64,000 nt of DNA from an uncultured Opitutaceae bacterium (GTDB lineage Bacteria > Verrucomicrobiota > Verrucomicrobiia > Opitutales > Opitutaceae), in contig CAIOZY010000013.1 of assembly GCA_903862935.1 (NCBI GenBank), forward strand, positions 1 to 64,000, read 5' to 3'. A model generated the notes under the pieces. It was not told the origin of the DNA. It did not search any database and worked only from the letters and a program-made list of their open reading frames with translations. Both the position numbers and the translations under genes were made by a program. Shown here piece after piece: positions 7,909 through 16,378 of this stretch (position 1 is the stretch's first letter; the number at the start of each line of letters is the position of its first letter).

Positions 7909-10146
7909 GTGTCCTTCCAACCGTCTTCCATGATCGTTTCCCGGGCCGACCTCGACTCCCTTCTGATGGCGAAGCATGCCGCACCCCATTCGGTGCTCGG
8001 CATGCACCGGTGCACCCGAGGCAGGAGGAAAGGCGTCGTGGTCCGGGCCCTTCTGAGCGGGGCGATCTCGTGCGAGGTGGTGGAGCCGGACAGCCCGGCG
8101 GCGGCCCCGGTCCCGATGAAGCGGCTCGCCCCCGAGGGCTTCTTCGAGGTTTTCATCCCCGGGCGGCCGGACCCCTTCAAGTACCAGCTGCGGGCCTCCT
8201 ATCCCGGGGGGCAGTCCAGGCAGTTCTTCGACGGCTACTGCTTCCTGCCGACCCTGGGCGAGCAGGACCTGTACCTGTTCAACGAGGGAAACGAGCACCG
8301 CGTCTTCGACAAGCTGGGGGCGCACCCCAGGGACCTGGGCGGGGTCTCCGGAGTCTCGTTTGCGGTCTGGGCCCCGGCAGCCGCCCGGGTCTCGGTCGTT
8401 GGCATTTTCAACCACTGGGACGGCCGCTACAACCCGATGCGGCCCCTGGGGGCCTCCGGAGTCTGGGAGCTGTTCATCCCGAGCATGGCGGAGGGGGAGC
8501 TGTACAAGTTCGAGATCCGCGACCAGAAGGGCGGGATCCGCCTGAAGACCGACCCGTACGGCACCTCCTTCGAGGCGCCGCCCGGCAACGCGGCAATCGT
8601 GTGCGACCCGCGCCGGTTCTCGTGGGGGGACGGGGAGTGGCTCGACAAGCGCAGGGCCGCGGCGGGAAGCCTCGACAGGCCGATGTCGGTTTACGAGGTG
8701 CACCTGGGCTCCTGGAAGCGCAAGCCCGAGGACGCCGACCGCCCGCTGAGCTACCGGGAGCTCGCCCCGCAGCTGGCCGACTACGTGTGCGAAATGGGCT
8801 TCACCCATATCGAGGTGATGCCGATCGCCGAGCACCCCTTCGAGGGCTCGTGGGGCTACCAGGTGACCGGCTTCTACGCGCCGACCCATCGCTACGGCCG
8901 GCCCGAGGACTTCGCCTGGTTCGTCGACTACCTGCACCAGAGGGGAATCGGGGTCATCCTGGACTGGGTTCCGGCCCACTTCCCCAGGGACAGCTTCGCC
9001 CTGGCCGAGTTCGACGGGACGCACCTGTACGAGCATGCGGACCCCCGGCAGGGGGCCCACCTGGACTGGGGCACCCTGATCTTCAATTACGGGCGGAACG
9101 AGGTCCGGTGCTTCCTGGTCGCCAACGCCCTGGCCTGGTGCGAGCGCTACCACATCGACGGGCTGCGCGTGGACGCGGTCGCCTCGATGCTCTACCTGGA
9201 CTATTCGCGGCCCCAGGGGGGATGGATCCCCAACCGCTACGGGGGCCGTGAGAACCTGGAGGCGATCGAGTTCATCAAGCAGGTCAATGACCTGGTGCAC
9301 CAGTACCATCCGGGGGTGGTGATGATCGCCGAGGAGAGCACCTCGTTTTCCAAGGTCAGCCGCCCGACCTCCGAGGGGGGGCTCGGGTTCGACTACAAGT
9401 GGAACATGGGCTGGATGAACGACACGCTGAGGTACTTCAGCAAGGAGCCGGTCCACCGCAAGTGGCACCAAAACGACCTGACCTTCGGCATGCTCTACCA
9501 GTACGCCGAGAACTTCATCGAGGTGTTCTCCCATGACGAGGTGGTGCACGGAAAGGCCTCGCTCCTGTTCAAGATGGGGGCCTGGCACATCTCCGAGAAG
9601 GCGGCCAATCTGCGCTCCCTGTACGCCCATCTTTGGGCCTACCCTGGGAAGAAGCTGCTTTTCATGGGCAGCGAGTTCGCCCAGTCCCACGAGTGGCGGC
9701 ACGACGCGAGCCTGGACTGGCACCTGTGCCAGTACCCGGACCACGAGGGGGTGCGGCTGCTGGTGCGCGACCTGAACCGGCTGTACACGGCCGAGCCGGT
9801 CCTGTCCTCGAACGACTTCAACCCGCACGGGTTCCGCTGGATCAACTGCCAGGACGCCGGTTCGAACGTGATCAGCTACCTGAGGTGCGACTCCCTTGAG
9901 CGGGTGCTTTTCGCCATAGTGGCGCACTTCGGGGGAGCCGTGCGGACGGACTACCGGGTAGGGGTCCCGTACCCCGGGTTCTGGCGGGAGGTCATCAACA
10001 CAAATAGCGAGTACTACGGGGGAAGCGGACTGGGCAATGACGGGGGCAGGGCCTCGGAGGCGGTCCCGGCGGACGGCTTCGCCCAGTCGGTGGTCCTCAC
10101 CCTGCCGCCCCTTTCGACCGTCATTTTGCGCTGGGACCGGGCCTGA
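7909..10146 (+). CDS. glgB: 1,4-alpha-glucan branching enzyme (GlgB)
   Basis: A GH13 enzyme that makes alpha-1,6 branches in glycogen. Order of domains: N1 carbohydrate-binding module (about 15-110), CBM48 (about 130-230), (beta/alpha)8 catalytic barrel (about 260-620) and a C-terminal beta domain. Catalytic residues are in place: nucleophile Asp422 in DGLRVDAV, acid/base Glu475 in IAEEST, and Asp543 in FSHDEVV. The length of 745 aa is normal for a two-module GlgB. The start could be the GTG used here or the ATG seven codons later (MIVSRADL). No other glg genes are in the window. Confidence 0.95.
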   Translation: MSFQPSSMIVSRADLDSLLMAKHAAPHSVLGMHRCTRGRRKGVVVRALLSGAISCEVVEPDSPAAAPVPMKRLAPEGFFEVFIPGRPDPFKYQLRASYPGGQSRQFFDGYCFLPTLGEQDLYLFNEGNEHRVFDKLGAHPRDLGGVSGVSFAVWAPAAARVSVVGIFNHWDGRYNPMRPLGASGVWELFIPSMAEGELYKFEIRDQKGGIRLKTDPYGTSFEAPPGNAAIVCDPRRFSWGDGEWLDKRRAAAGSLDRPMSVYEVHLGSWKRKPEDADRPLSYRELAPQLADYVCEMGFTHIEVMPIAEHPFEGSWGYQVTGFYAPTHRYGRPEDFAWFVDYLHQRGIGVILDWVPAHFPRDSFALAEFDGTHLYEHADPRQGAHLDWGTLIFNYGRNEVRCFLVANALAWCERYHIDGLRVDAVASMLYLDYSRPQGGWIPNRYGGRENLEAIEFIKQVNDLVHQYHPGVVMIAEESTSFSKVSRPTSEGGLGFDYKWNMGWMNDTLRYFSKEPVHRKWHQNDLTFGMLYQYAENFIEVFSHDEVVHGKASLLFKMGAWHISEKAANLRSLYAHLWAYPGKKLLFMGSEFAQSHEWRHDASLDWHLCQYPDHEGVRLLVRDLNRLYTAEPVLSSNDFNPHGFRWINCQDAGSNVISYLRCDSLERVLFAIVAHFGGAVRTDYRVGVPYPGFWREVINTNSEYYGGSGLGNDGGRASEAVPADGFAQSVVLTLPPLSTVILRWDRA

Positions 10147-10158
10147 CGGAATCTCTCG

Positions 10159-10188
10159 TTGACGGGCGCACCGCGGGGCCTCCATCAT
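10159..10188 (+). promoter_or_regulatory. Candidate sigma70-type promoter for the outer membrane protein gene
   Basis: TTGACG (5 of 6 matches to the -35 consensus) is followed after 18 bases by CATCAT (4 of 6 matches to the -10 consensus), starting 13 bases after the glgB stop and about 50 bases before the next ATG. It would uncouple the barrel-protein gene from glgB. This rests on a motif match only. Confidence 0.35.
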
Positions 10189-10239
10189 CTTTTCAGGCAA
10201 CTTTTTTTGAATTCAGCCGTCACACACCGGATCCACCGC

Positions 10240-11490
10240 ATGAAACTCCTCCGCCTTGGCCTCATCCTGCTCTGCGCCGTCGTGTGGGCCCGCGCCGCCG
10301 ACGACGAGGATGAAAAGAAGGGGGGGCAGCCGCCCACCGAGATCCCGGATTTCAGCAATCTCGACGAGTACATCTACCAGCCGAAGAGCACGTTGAACTT
10401 CGGCGTGCGCTACATCAGCGGGGTGAAGACTAAGTTTTGGGGCACGGGCCAGATCAACTCCCCGGAGGCCCTTCCCGACCCGACCACGGCCAACATCGAC
10501 CGCACCTACCACGACGGCCGGGTCTCCCCCGACGCCCGCGCGGCGACGACCGACAACGGGGACGGCACGAGCGGGACCTCCCCGATCCCCTCGGACGGCA
10601 AGACCAACTACTGGACCTACGACAGCCCGAGCCAGCTGACCACCAGCGGCTTCATGCAGTTTCACCTGTATTCCGGCCAAAGCCTCGACACCTCGGTGCG
10701 CAGCCAGACGGGCCGAGGGAGCCTCGGGCTGGAGATGTCGGTAGTGCGGGACATGGGCACCTTTGGAAAACACCTGTCGTGGAAGCTCTTCGGCGGGATG
10801 AGCATGAACGACATCCAGTCGGCGACCATGGGGAACGTGAGGGCCAGCATCACGACCGTCACCGACACCTACGACCTGTTCGGGCAGACTCCCCCTGCGG
10901 CTCCGTACAGCTCCACCTCGACCGGGACGACCACCACGCAAACCGGCACCGACGTCAACGGAAACGCGGTCTCGCAGACGGTCGACACGACGACCCTGCT
11001 GGGCAATGCGCCGCTGAACCGCACGACGACGACCGCGGTCGACACGACGACCCTGATCGAGCACTGGAAGCTCCATGGCTCGTACCTGACTTTCCGCGGC
11101 GGCCCGATGCTCGTCTACGATGTGAGCGACCGGCTCCACCTGAGCGTGAGCGCCGGCGTGGCGCTGCTGTACGCGGGCTCCTTCTATGAGGTGAACGAGG
11201 TCCTGAACGTTCCCACCGGGGGCCAGATCATCGACACCCTGTCGAACACCTCCAACCACCTTCTGCCGGGCTACTACGCCGATGCGACCGTGCAGTACGA
11301 CCTGACGGAGCGCACCGGCTTCTACATGGGGGCGTTCATGCAGAACGCGGGCAGCTACACCCAGACGGCAAGCGCGAGCGGCAACTCGGCCTACGGCGAC
11401 CTTTCGGGCCAGGGCAACGGCTCCTTCAAGACGAACGTCGACTTCAGTAACCAGCAGGGCCTTCGAACCGGCGTGACGTTCCGGTTCTAG
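10240..11490 (+). CDS. Outer membrane beta-barrel protein, hypothetical
   Basis: A secreted protein of 416 residues. The ATG used gives a clean signal peptide (KLLRLGLILLCAVVWARA) followed by an acidic mature start DDEDEKK. The remainder alternates short hydrophobic/aromatic strands with polar, Gly/Ser/Thr/Asn-rich loops and ends in FRF, all typical of an outer-membrane barrel. I recognise no named family. The central loop (about 215-280) is extremely Thr-rich and contains a repeated VDTTTL encoded by a direct DNA repeat. A porin or surface-structural role is possible but not shown. Confidence 0.72.
   Translation: MKLLRLGLILLCAVVWARAADDEDEKKGGQPPTEIPDFSNLDEYIYQPKSTLNFGVRYISGVKTKFWGTGQINSPEALPDPTTANIDRTYHDGRVSPDARAATTDNGDGTSGTSPIPSDGKTNYWTYDSPSQLTTSGFMQFHLYSGQSLDTSVRSQTGRGSLGLEMSVVRDMGTFGKHLSWKLFGGMSMNDIQSATMGNVRASITTVTDTYDLFGQTPPAAPYSSTSTGTTTTQTGTDVNGNAVSQTVDTTTLLGNAPLNRTTTTAVDTTTLIEHWKLHGSYLTFRGGPMLVYDVSDRLHLSVSAGVALLYAGSFYEVNEVLNVPTGGQIIDTLSNTSNHLLPGYYADATVQYDLTERTGFYMGAFMQNAGSYTQTASASGNSAYGDLSGQGNGSFKTNVDFSNQQGLRTGVTFRF
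10980..11055 (+). repeat. In-frame 19-base direct repeat inside the barrel-protein gene
   Basis: GGTCGACACGACGACCCTG occurs at 10980-10998 and again at 11037-11055. The period is 57 bases, exactly 19 codons, so both copies encode VDTTTL. The DNA around is rich in ACG/ACC threonine codons. This suggests a short tandem duplication that expanded a surface loop. Confidence 0.75.
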
Positions 11491-11497
11491 GCAGGCG

Positions 11498-11517
11498 CCC
11501 CGGGAGCACCCCCCGGG
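11498..11517. terminator. Weak candidate bidirectional terminator hairpin
   Basis: Two CCCGGG blocks (11499-11504 and 11512-11517) can pair as a 6-base GC stem in the 28-base gap between two converging genes. No T-run follows on either strand, so the call rests on location and pairing only. Confidence 0.22.
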
Positions 11518-11518
11518 C

Positions 11519-13267
11519 TCAGGCCAGGTCGGCGAGAACCGACTCGACGCTGCGCAGCCGATGCGGCGGGAAGAACGAGTTGATGCGGCTGATCACCTGC
11601 TGGATGATTCCGTCGGGGCAGGAGGCCCCGCCCGTGATCAGCACCTGGCGGCCCTCCGCGGGGGGATCGCCGGCCCACAGCGGCCTGGATTCGGTCATCC
11701 CCTCGTGGGAGGCGTGCGCGGCCGAGGGAAAAATGTAGTGCTGCACCTCGGAGCGCGAGGTCAGGTTCGCCTCGCTCTGGATGAAGAACGCGCGTGTGCC
11801 CAGGCGCTCCTCGCACAGGCGGAACAATTGGTAGGTGTTGGAGGAGTTCGTGCCTCCGATGACGAAGGCCGCGTCCAGGGGTTCGCTCAGGGAGCGGGCG
11901 AGCGCGTCCTGGTTGACCTGCGTGGCGTAGCAGAGGGTGTCGTTGCGGCCGCTGCCGCCGACCCGGGCTGGGCTTCCGGGCTGGTCTGGCCCGAACCGCT
12001 CGGCGTAGAGCCCGCGCAGGTAGGAGATGATCCCGCGGGTCTCGTTCATCAGGAGCGTCGTCTGGTTGACCACGGCCACCCGCTCCAGGTGCCGTTCGAC
12101 GTCGAAGCCCGGCGTGTGCTTGCCGGCGAAGACCTCGTAGAAGCTCGCGCGGACCTCGGGGTCGCGGCTGGCGATGATGCGCCCCAAAAGCTGGGTCTCC
12201 GCGAGGTTTCGCACGATCACGGCCTGGGCGTAGCGGCAGGTGTTCGAGAAGGTGGCCTTCGTCTCCTCGTGCTCGTGCTTGCCGTGGATGACGACGGTGT
12301 AGCCATCGCGCCCGTAGGAGCGGGCCGCCTTCCAAACCTTCTCCACGAGCATGCAGGTCGCGTCGTAGGGGTAGACGGCGATGCCCTTGCGGACCAGGCG
12401 GCGCTTGTCTTCGTCGGTGGCGCCGAAAGCCGGAATGATCACGATGTCGGCGGGGGTGAGCGAGTCCCACAGGAGGGGCTCGGGGGTGGGGGAGCCAGAA
12501 CAGGCGACGCTTCCGTCGACCGCATACGGCACGCCTTTGTCGGTCTGGAGGTAGCGCAGCCCCCGGCGGAGCAGGTCCTCGTTGACGAAGGGATTGTGGA
12601 TCAGTTCGGAGAGCATGAAGACCCGGCGGCCCGGGTTCTCGGCCAAGGTCTCGTAGGCCCGCTCGATCGCGTTTTTGACCCCCAGGCAGAACCCGAAGTG
12701 GGACGGGACGACGTAGCGCACCGCCCCGAAATTGAGGATCACGGGCGCCGAGGCGGAGCGCTCGTGGTGGCGCGCCATGGCCTTGATGACCGCGAAAAGC
12801 TGGGACTGGTACAGGGCGCCCGAGGCGGCGTCCTGGGCGTAGATGCCCGTGTTGCGTTCGCCCTCCGGGCGAAACTTGTAGATAAAGTCGTTCTCCCCGA
12901 GGTGCAGGTAGGGGATCCGGATCAGGTGCGGCCCCAGGCCCGACAGGACCGAGGCGAGGGCGGGCTCAAGCGGGCCGCCCGCCTCCAGAGAATCGAGCGA
13001 GCGGAAGGCGAGCCCGGGGTCTGCGCTCGGAGCGTTGACCTGGGCGAGAAGGACCCGGCAGGGTTCGCCCCCGATCTGAGAGAGGTAGCCCTCTTGGGGG
13101 GCCGTGTGGCGGGAAAATGCGCTATCGAGGGCCGCGCAGGCGGCCGCCTCGTCGGGCCCGCCGAAGGCGAGCACCGGGCCGGAGCTGCCCAGCCGCACGG
13201 CCAGCTCGTTTCCCGGGTTGAACGCCAGGATGCAGCAGGGCGCAGGGATTCGGGCTGCCGGGGGCAT
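11519..13267 (-). CDS. ispH: 4-hydroxy-3-methylbut-2-enyl diphosphate reductase, plant/cyanobacterial type with N-terminal extension
   Basis: IspH is the [4Fe-4S] enzyme that makes IPP and DMAPP in the last step of the MEP isoprenoid pathway. The cluster cysteines are Cys194 (FGFCLGVKNA), Cys305 (YDATCMLVEKVW) and Cys550 (GGASCPDG). HEET with Glu335, IHNP, NQTT, CYATQ and GTNSSNT are all present. The Cys2-Cys3 distance (245 residues against about 100 in E. coli IspH) and the GKHEHEETKAT and VAVVNQTTLLMNET segments match the longer plant/cyanobacterial subfamily. About 185 residues precede the first cysteine. They look protein-like, but I recognise no domain in them. An internal start near Met164 is possible. 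Confidence 0.93.
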   Translation of the reverse strand: MPPAARIPAPCCILAFNPGNELAVRLGSSGPVLAFGGPDEAAACAALDSAFSRHTAPQEGYLSQIGGEPCRVLLAQVNAPSADPGLAFRSLDSLEAGGPLEPALASVLSGLGPHLIRIPYLHLGENDFIYKFRPEGERNTGIYAQDAASGALYQSQLFAVIKAMARHHERSASAPVILNFGAVRYVVPSHFGFCLGVKNAIERAYETLAENPGRRVFMLSELIHNPFVNEDLLRRGLRYLQTDKGVPYAVDGSVACSGSPTPEPLLWDSLTPADIVIIPAFGATDEDKRRLVRKGIAVYPYDATCMLVEKVWKAARSYGRDGYTVVIHGKHEHEETKATFSNTCRYAQAVIVRNLAETQLLGRIIASRDPEVRASFYEVFAGKHTPGFDVERHLERVAVVNQTTLLMNETRGIISYLRGLYAERFGPDQPGSPARVGGSGRNDTLCYATQVNQDALARSLSEPLDAAFVIGGTNSSNTYQLFRLCEERLGTRAFFIQSEANLTSRSEVQHYIFPSAAHASHEGMTESRPLWAGDPPAEGRQVLITGGASCPDGIIQQVISRINSFFPPHRLRSVESVLADLA

Positions 13268-13311
13268 AGGACACCAAGGTGCGGTCCGGCGCCGGGCGCC
13301 GCAAGCGCTCT

Positions 13312-13566
13312 CTAGCCCCCCTCGCCGGCGACTTCCTCGTCCCAGATGTTGTCGCCGCCCGACCCCTCGAAGAAACCCTCTTTCTCCAGGATTGCGATCA
13401 CTCCGCTGACGACCTTTGCCCGGTCGGCGGGGGAGAGTTTGGGGTGCTGCGAGCTGAGCACTTCCTCGACCACCGCCTTCGCCTGGGCCCTATTGGCCGC
13501 GTCGGCGAGCAGGTCGTCGGCGTCGTCGGCTATCTTGTCGATGATCTCTATCAGGGGTGCTGCCAT
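13312..13566 (-). CDS. Small acidic hypothetical protein
   Basis: An 84-residue protein not recognised. It is almost entirely helical in character, with an Asp/Ala-rich first half (IADDADDLLADAANRAQ) and a segment LSPADRAKVVSGVIAILEKEGFF that resembles a small helix bundle, ending in an acidic Gly-rich tail. No signal peptide or membrane segment is present. It lies between alaS and ispH on the same strand, with a 110-base gap after alaS and a 44-base gap before ispH. Confidence 0.62.
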   Translation of the reverse strand: MAAPLIEIIDKIADDADDLLADAANRAQAKAVVEEVLSSQHPKLSPADRAKVVSGVIAILEKEGFFEGSGGDNIWDEEVAGEGG

Positions 13567-13676
13567 GGCCGCGTTCAGGCTTGGGCTTATCGTGCCCTTA
13601 CCTGTAGCGAAAACCCCCGCGAACGCAATCCCGACCGGCCAAAAAAAGGCGGCCCGAAAGGGACGGAAACGGAAGC

Positions 13677-16376
13677 TTAAGACCCCTCCAGGACAGCCTT
13701 CAGGCGGGCCACGTCCCGGCCCCCGCCCATGGCAAAGTCGGGCTTTCCGCCCCCCTTGCCGCCGAGCTTGGCGCTGAGCTCGTTGACGAGCCGCCCGGCC
13801 TGGTGGCCGGCCCGGATCGCCTGCGGGGAGCAGAAGGCCACGACGGTCGCCTTCTCGCCGAAGGCGCAGCCGAGGACGACCACGCCCTCGCCGAGTTTGG
13901 ACAGGACCTGGGAGCCGAGCGAGCGGAGCGTCTCGGGGCTTTCCGAAACGATGACCGCCGACACGAACTTCAGGCCGTCCTTGGGGACCCCGGCGGCGGC
14001 GAGCTGGTCGGCCAGCCCGGAGGCGGCGCGCTGCTCGAATACCTTGAGCTTCTTCTCAAGCTCGCGCTGGTGGGCGAGGATGGCCTCGAGTTTCTGCGCT
14101 ACGTCGTGGGGCCCGGCGCTCAGCCGGGCGCTCACGGCCGCAAGGGCGGCCTCCCTGTGTGCGACGAAGTCGTAGGCGGCCTGGCCTGCGACGGCCTCGA
14201 TGCGGCGCGTCCCCGCGGCGATCGCCATCTCAGCGACGATCTTCACAAGGCCGATCTCTCCAGTCGTCCCGACGTGGGTGCCGCCGCACAGTTCCCGGCT
14301 GTAGCCGCCGATGTCGACAACCCGCACGACCTTGCCGTACTTGTCCCCGAAGAAGGCCAGCGTGCCCTCGGGCTTCTTGTCGAAGTCGGTCTCGTAGGCC
14401 TCGACCCGGGCGTTGTCGATGATGCGCCCGTTGACCAGCTGCTCGATCTCGTGCAGCTGGGCCGGGGTTACGGCCTCGAAGTGGGAGAAGTCGAACCGGA
14501 GGCGCTCCGGGGTCTTCGAGGTGCCGGCCTGCCTGACGTGGGTTCCGAGGGTCTTGCGAAGGGCCCAGTGGAGCAGGTGGGTCGCCGAGTGGTGGCGGCT
14601 GATCGCCCGCCGCCGGACCGCGTCGACCGACAGCTCCGCCTCCGCGCCGGCCTCGGGGGCTGCGCCCTCCAGGGCCGCCTGCAACCGGTGCAGGTGGCGC
14701 CCGGCCTTGTCCTTGACGCAGTCGGCGATTCCGAAAAGGCGGCCGCCGATGAGGGCCCCGCCTGCGTCGCCGGCCTGGCCGCCCATCTCGGCGTAGAAGG
14801 GGGTCTTGTCGAACACCAGGAAGGTGTCGGCCCCGGACCGGACAAGCTCCAGCAGCCGGGCCTTGGCGTGGGTCTGGGTGTAGCCGAGAAATTCCGTGGG
14901 CTTGAGGTCTGAGGTGTCGCCCTCGGTCGCCGCGACCAGGATCTCGCGCCGCTGGGCGGCCCGCCCGCGGTCTCGCTGCTCGTTCATCAGCAGTTCGAAG
15001 GCCGCCGTGTCGACGGAGAGCCCGCGCTCGGAGGCCAGCAGCTGGGTCATGTCGAGCGGAAACCCGTAGGTGTCGTACAGCTCAAAGGCTACCGAGCCCG
15101 GCACCGACGAGGCCCCGGCCGAAAGGCTTGCGTTAAACAGGGCGATTCCGCGCTCCAGGGTTCGCCCGAAACTCTCCTCCTCGCTGCGGACCACCCGGCG
15201 GATGGTCCCCTGCTGTTGCCCGAGTTCGGGGAAGACCCCGCCCAGGGAGGCGACGACGGGCCCCACAAGGCGCTCGAAAGAGCCGATCTGCAGCCCGAGC
15301 TTGCGGCCGTAGAGGATCCCCCGGCGGAGAATCCGGCGGATGACGTAGTTGCGGCCCTCGTTGCCGGGGAGGATCCCGTCGGCGATCGCGCAGGACACGC
15401 ACCGGGCGTGGTCGGCGAGGACGCGGAAGGCGACGTCTGTTGCCTCCTGCTCCCCCAGGCCGCCGCGGCCCGCGGGCACGGTCCCCGCGTAGCTTTTTCC
15501 CGACATCGAGGCTATCTCGCGGAAGAGCGGCTCGAAGATGTCGGCCGCGTAGTTGGAGGGCTCCCGGCCGAAGTCCTTGAACCCGCCGGTTGTCGCGTAG
15601 ATGCCGGCCACCCGCTCGAAGCCCATCCCGGTGTCCACGTGCCGGGCCGCCAGGGGCGAGAAAGTCCCGTCCGCGTTGGCGTTGAACTGGATGAAGACGT
15701 GGTTCCAGATCTCGATGCAGCGGGAGCTTCCCGCGTTGACCAGCTCGCGGCCGGCCCCCTCCTCGTCGCTGGCGAGGAGGTTGAAGTGGATCTCAGAACA
15801 GGGGCCGCACGGGCCCGTGTCGCCCATCATCCAGAAGTTGTCCTTCCGGTTGCCGAAGACGATGTGGACGGCCGGGTCCAGGCCGGCCTTCTTGAAGATC
15901 CCGGTCCAGATCTCATGGGCCTCCCGGTCGAACTCCGAGGGGTCCCCGGGCCCGGGCCGGTAGACCGTGGCGAAGAGCCGCTTGGCGGGGATCCCCCAAA
16001 CCCGGGTGATCAGGTCCCAGCCCCACTCGAGCGACTCCTTCTTGAAGTAGTCTCCGAAGGACCAGTTGCCGAGCATCTCGAACATCGTGTGGTGGTAGGT
16101 GTCGAAGCCGACGTCCTCCAGGTCGTTGTGCTTTCCCCCGGCGCGGATGCACTTCTGGGTGTCGGCGGCCCGGGTGTCCTTGGCGGAACGGGCCCCCGCC
16201 CAGCCGGACACGTCGGCCTGCCGGTCCCCGAGGAAGATCGGCACGAACTGGTTCATGCCCGCGTTGGTGAAGAGCAACCCGGGCGAGTCGGGCAGGAGCG
16301 AGGAGGACGGCACGATCGTGTGCCCCCGCTCGGCGAAGAAGTCCAGGAACGACTGGCGGATTTCGGTCGAGGTCAT
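13677..16376 (-). CDS. alaS: Alanyl-tRNA synthetase
   Basis: A full-length 899-residue AlaRS that charges tRNA-Ala and edits mischarged Ser/Gly. The class II catalytic domain occupies about 1-250 (SFLDFFAERGHTIVPSSSL, TNAGMNQF, DTGMGFER). The editing domain carries the zinc motif HHSATH and the partner CGGTHVG. The DHHA1 C-terminal domain ends with KPDFAMGGG. The start 2 bases after the leuB stop implies co-transcription with leuB. Confidence 0.97.
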   Translation of the reverse strand: MTSTEIRQSFLDFFAERGHTIVPSSSLLPDSPGLLFTNAGMNQFVPIFLGDRQADVSGWAGARSAKDTRAADTQKCIRAGGKHNDLEDVGFDTYHHTMFEMLGNWSFGDYFKKESLEWGWDLITRVWGIPAKRLFATVYRPGPGDPSEFDREAHEIWTGIFKKAGLDPAVHIVFGNRKDNFWMMGDTGPCGPCSEIHFNLLASDEEGAGRELVNAGSSRCIEIWNHVFIQFNANADGTFSPLAARHVDTGMGFERVAGIYATTGGFKDFGREPSNYAADIFEPLFREIASMSGKSYAGTVPAGRGGLGEQEATDVAFRVLADHARCVSCAIADGILPGNEGRNYVIRRILRRGILYGRKLGLQIGSFERLVGPVVASLGGVFPELGQQQGTIRRVVRSEEESFGRTLERGIALFNASLSAGASSVPGSVAFELYDTYGFPLDMTQLLASERGLSVDTAAFELLMNEQRDRGRAAQRREILVAATEGDTSDLKPTEFLGYTQTHAKARLLELVRSGADTFLVFDKTPFYAEMGGQAGDAGGALIGGRLFGIADCVKDKAGRHLHRLQAALEGAAPEAGAEAELSVDAVRRRAISRHHSATHLLHWALRKTLGTHVRQAGTSKTPERLRFDFSHFEAVTPAQLHEIEQLVNGRIIDNARVEAYETDFDKKPEGTLAFFGDKYGKVVRVVDIGGYSRELCGGTHVGTTGEIGLVKIVAEMAIAAGTRRIEAVAGQAAYDFVAHREAALAAVSARLSAGPHDVAQKLEAILAHQRELEKKLKVFEQRAASGLADQLAAAGVPKDGLKFVSAVIVSESPETLRSLGSQVLSKLGEGVVVLGCAFGEKATVVAFCSPQAIRAGHQAGRLVNELSAKLGGKGGGKPDFAMGGGRDVARLKAVLEGS

Positions 16377-16378
16377 GG

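Noticed and set aside
7777-10200. Very long minus-strand open frame opposite glgB
   Set aside because: It mirrors the glgB codons, has no recognisable domain and no start signal; glgB has full catalytic motifs.
13632-13676. T-run with nearby GGCC repeats after alaS on the minus strand
   Set aside because: The pairings possible around the T7 run are short and do not lie directly upstream of it, so it is not a convincing intrinsic terminator.
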